Assembly (NCBI RefSeq): GCF_946479755.1
Contig: NZ_CAMLHC010000026.1
Location: 49,787 to 113,786, forward strand
Source: an uncultured Chitinophaga sp.
GTDB lineage: Bacteria; Bacteroidota; Bacteroidia; Chitinophagales; Chitinophagaceae
Length of the DNA stretch: 64,000 nt
Reading direction: 5' to 3'
Shown piece by piece: positions 63,348-64,000 of this stretch (its first letter is position 1; the number at the start of each line of letters is the position of its first letter). A program made the translations under genes and the position numbers. The notes below the pieces were generated by a model, which worked only from the letters and a program-made list of their open reading frames with translations, had not been told where the DNA came from and did not search any database.

Positions 63348-63977
63348 TTAACGTGATGGCCACGGCTTGTCGAAGCTCAGGTACAGATCCTGGGAGATGA
63401 CGTGCCAGTTGAGCAGCACGATACCGCTGTCTTCCAGTAAGCGCAGGGCGCTGACGGTAGTGAGCGGATGCTGCGTAGACACGTCTTCTGCAAGGTGACC
63501 ATCGCTGCGTTGGTAGCTGAACCAGTAATACTGTGCCGGCCGGTGGTCCGGACATAGTTCCGCCATGGGCATGGGCCGGTGGATGCCATTGATCCGCAGT
63601 GGTTGTTCCAGCAACAGGTCATAATAATGTTGCAGCTCGTGCAACGATTCCATCACCAGGGGATCGGAGTGGTCGTCATACACATCTTCGATGTAATAGC
63701 CGTTACCGAGCCGTTGCAGCCGCAGACCGTTGCCGGCTTCGTACAGCCCGTTCTTACCGATGACGGGCTTAAAACCGGCCAACTGTAAGATCCTCGGCGT
63801 TATCGGCACGCCTCCAACCTCTTTCAGGTGCATCCAGGTGGTACGACCTCCTTCGGGAGCGTCAGACAATAAGAGTTCGTCCTTCTCTGCATTGATATCA
63901 CGAACGAACATGACGGTGGCATCATCTTGTAGCGGACAGTCCACTACGTCGCCAATTTTAAATTGAAGTAGTTTCAT
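63348..63977 (-). CDS. Conserved hypothetical cytoplasmic protein
   Basis: A 209-residue protein starting MKLLQFKIGDVVDCPLQDD; the frame starts a little earlier but without a good start. Neither signal peptide nor membrane helix is visible. GC-rich codons show it is host DNA. No family recognised; the central part (DDHSDPLVMESLHELQHYYDLL) contains a possible helix pair. The gene stands alone at the right end of the window. Confidence 0.75.
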   Translation of the reverse strand: MKLLQFKIGDVVDCPLQDDATVMFVRDINAEKDELLLSDAPEGGRTTWMHLKEVGGVPITPRILQLAGFKPVIGKNGLYEAGNGLRLQRLGNGYYIEDVYDDHSDPLVMESLHELQHYYDLLLEQPLRINGIHRPMPMAELCPDHRPAQYYWFSYQRSDGHLAEDVSTQHPLTTVSALRLLEDSGIVLLNWHVISQDLYLSFDKPWPSR

Positions 63978-64000
63978 TTCTAAAAAGGTTCTGAACAATG

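Noticed and set aside
1..64000. rRNA, tRNA, CRISPR or phage genes
   Set aside because: Read for these on both strands; no regularly spaced repeats, tRNA-like cloverleaf or phage structural genes were recognised.

Overview
The window is chromosomal DNA from a soil-type Bacteroidota, most like Chitinophaga or a close relative. Supporting signs are an ECF sigma / FecR / SusC / SusD locus, a T9SS-type sorting tail on a large M43 protease, TAnnTTTG-type promoter boxes, lipoprotein polysaccharidases (GH30, GH16), many AraC-type regulators and a DhnA-type class I aldolase. Host genes are GC-rich. I saw no rRNA, tRNA or CRISPR. Identifications rest on motifs read by eye; no database search was possible.

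Layout. 1-8.1 kb: end of an MFS transporter, then a minus-strand run (GSCFA protein, HMG-CoA lyase, RlmB, Nudix, GNAT, EamA exporter, PLP decarboxylase, Ogt, AlkA). 8.1-12.1 kb: an AhpD-like/NTF2-like pair and two tandem MocR-type regulators with near-identical promoter/operator segments. 12.2-18 kb: SDR + ArsR-type regulator sharing an operator-like repeat, AraC + Old Yellow Enzyme, a lipoprotein, an NmrA-like reductase + AraC. 18-27.1 kb: a CzcCBA-type metal efflux operon, its two-component system, and a class A beta-lactamase placed directly ahead of that system. 27.3-33 kb: proB-proA, VOC protein, class I FBP aldolase, epimerase, phosphatase. 33-39.4 kb: M43 protease, GH30 and GH16. 39.4-45.3 kb: small enzymes and regulators. 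45.5-53.6 kb: ECF sigma, FecR, SusC, SusD and a thioredoxin-like protein. 53.7-56.1 kb: an IS3-family element interrupted by an IS481-family element. 56.1-62.8 kb: S9 peptidase, two intact and two broken genes for small two-cysteine peptides, a TlpA-like lipoprotein and a GT-C-like membrane protein. 62.8-64 kb: AraC-type regulator and an unknown protein.

The most interesting part is 45.5-62.8 kb. Base composition drops sharply inside the SusC gene, in the plug-domain region near 48290. The sigma factor, FecR and SusC signalling N-terminus look like host DNA; the SusC barrel and everything to about 62.8 kb (apart from the IS elements) is AT-rich and probably acquired. This segment joins an outer-membrane importer, two thioredoxin-fold proteins, a secreted serine peptidase, a GT-C-like membrane protein and a family of secreted or membrane-anchored peptides with two cysteines held at nearly fixed spacing. 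I propose it as a candidate undescribed peptide-based system whose transporter was grafted onto a resident sigma/anti-sigma switch. The function is unknown.
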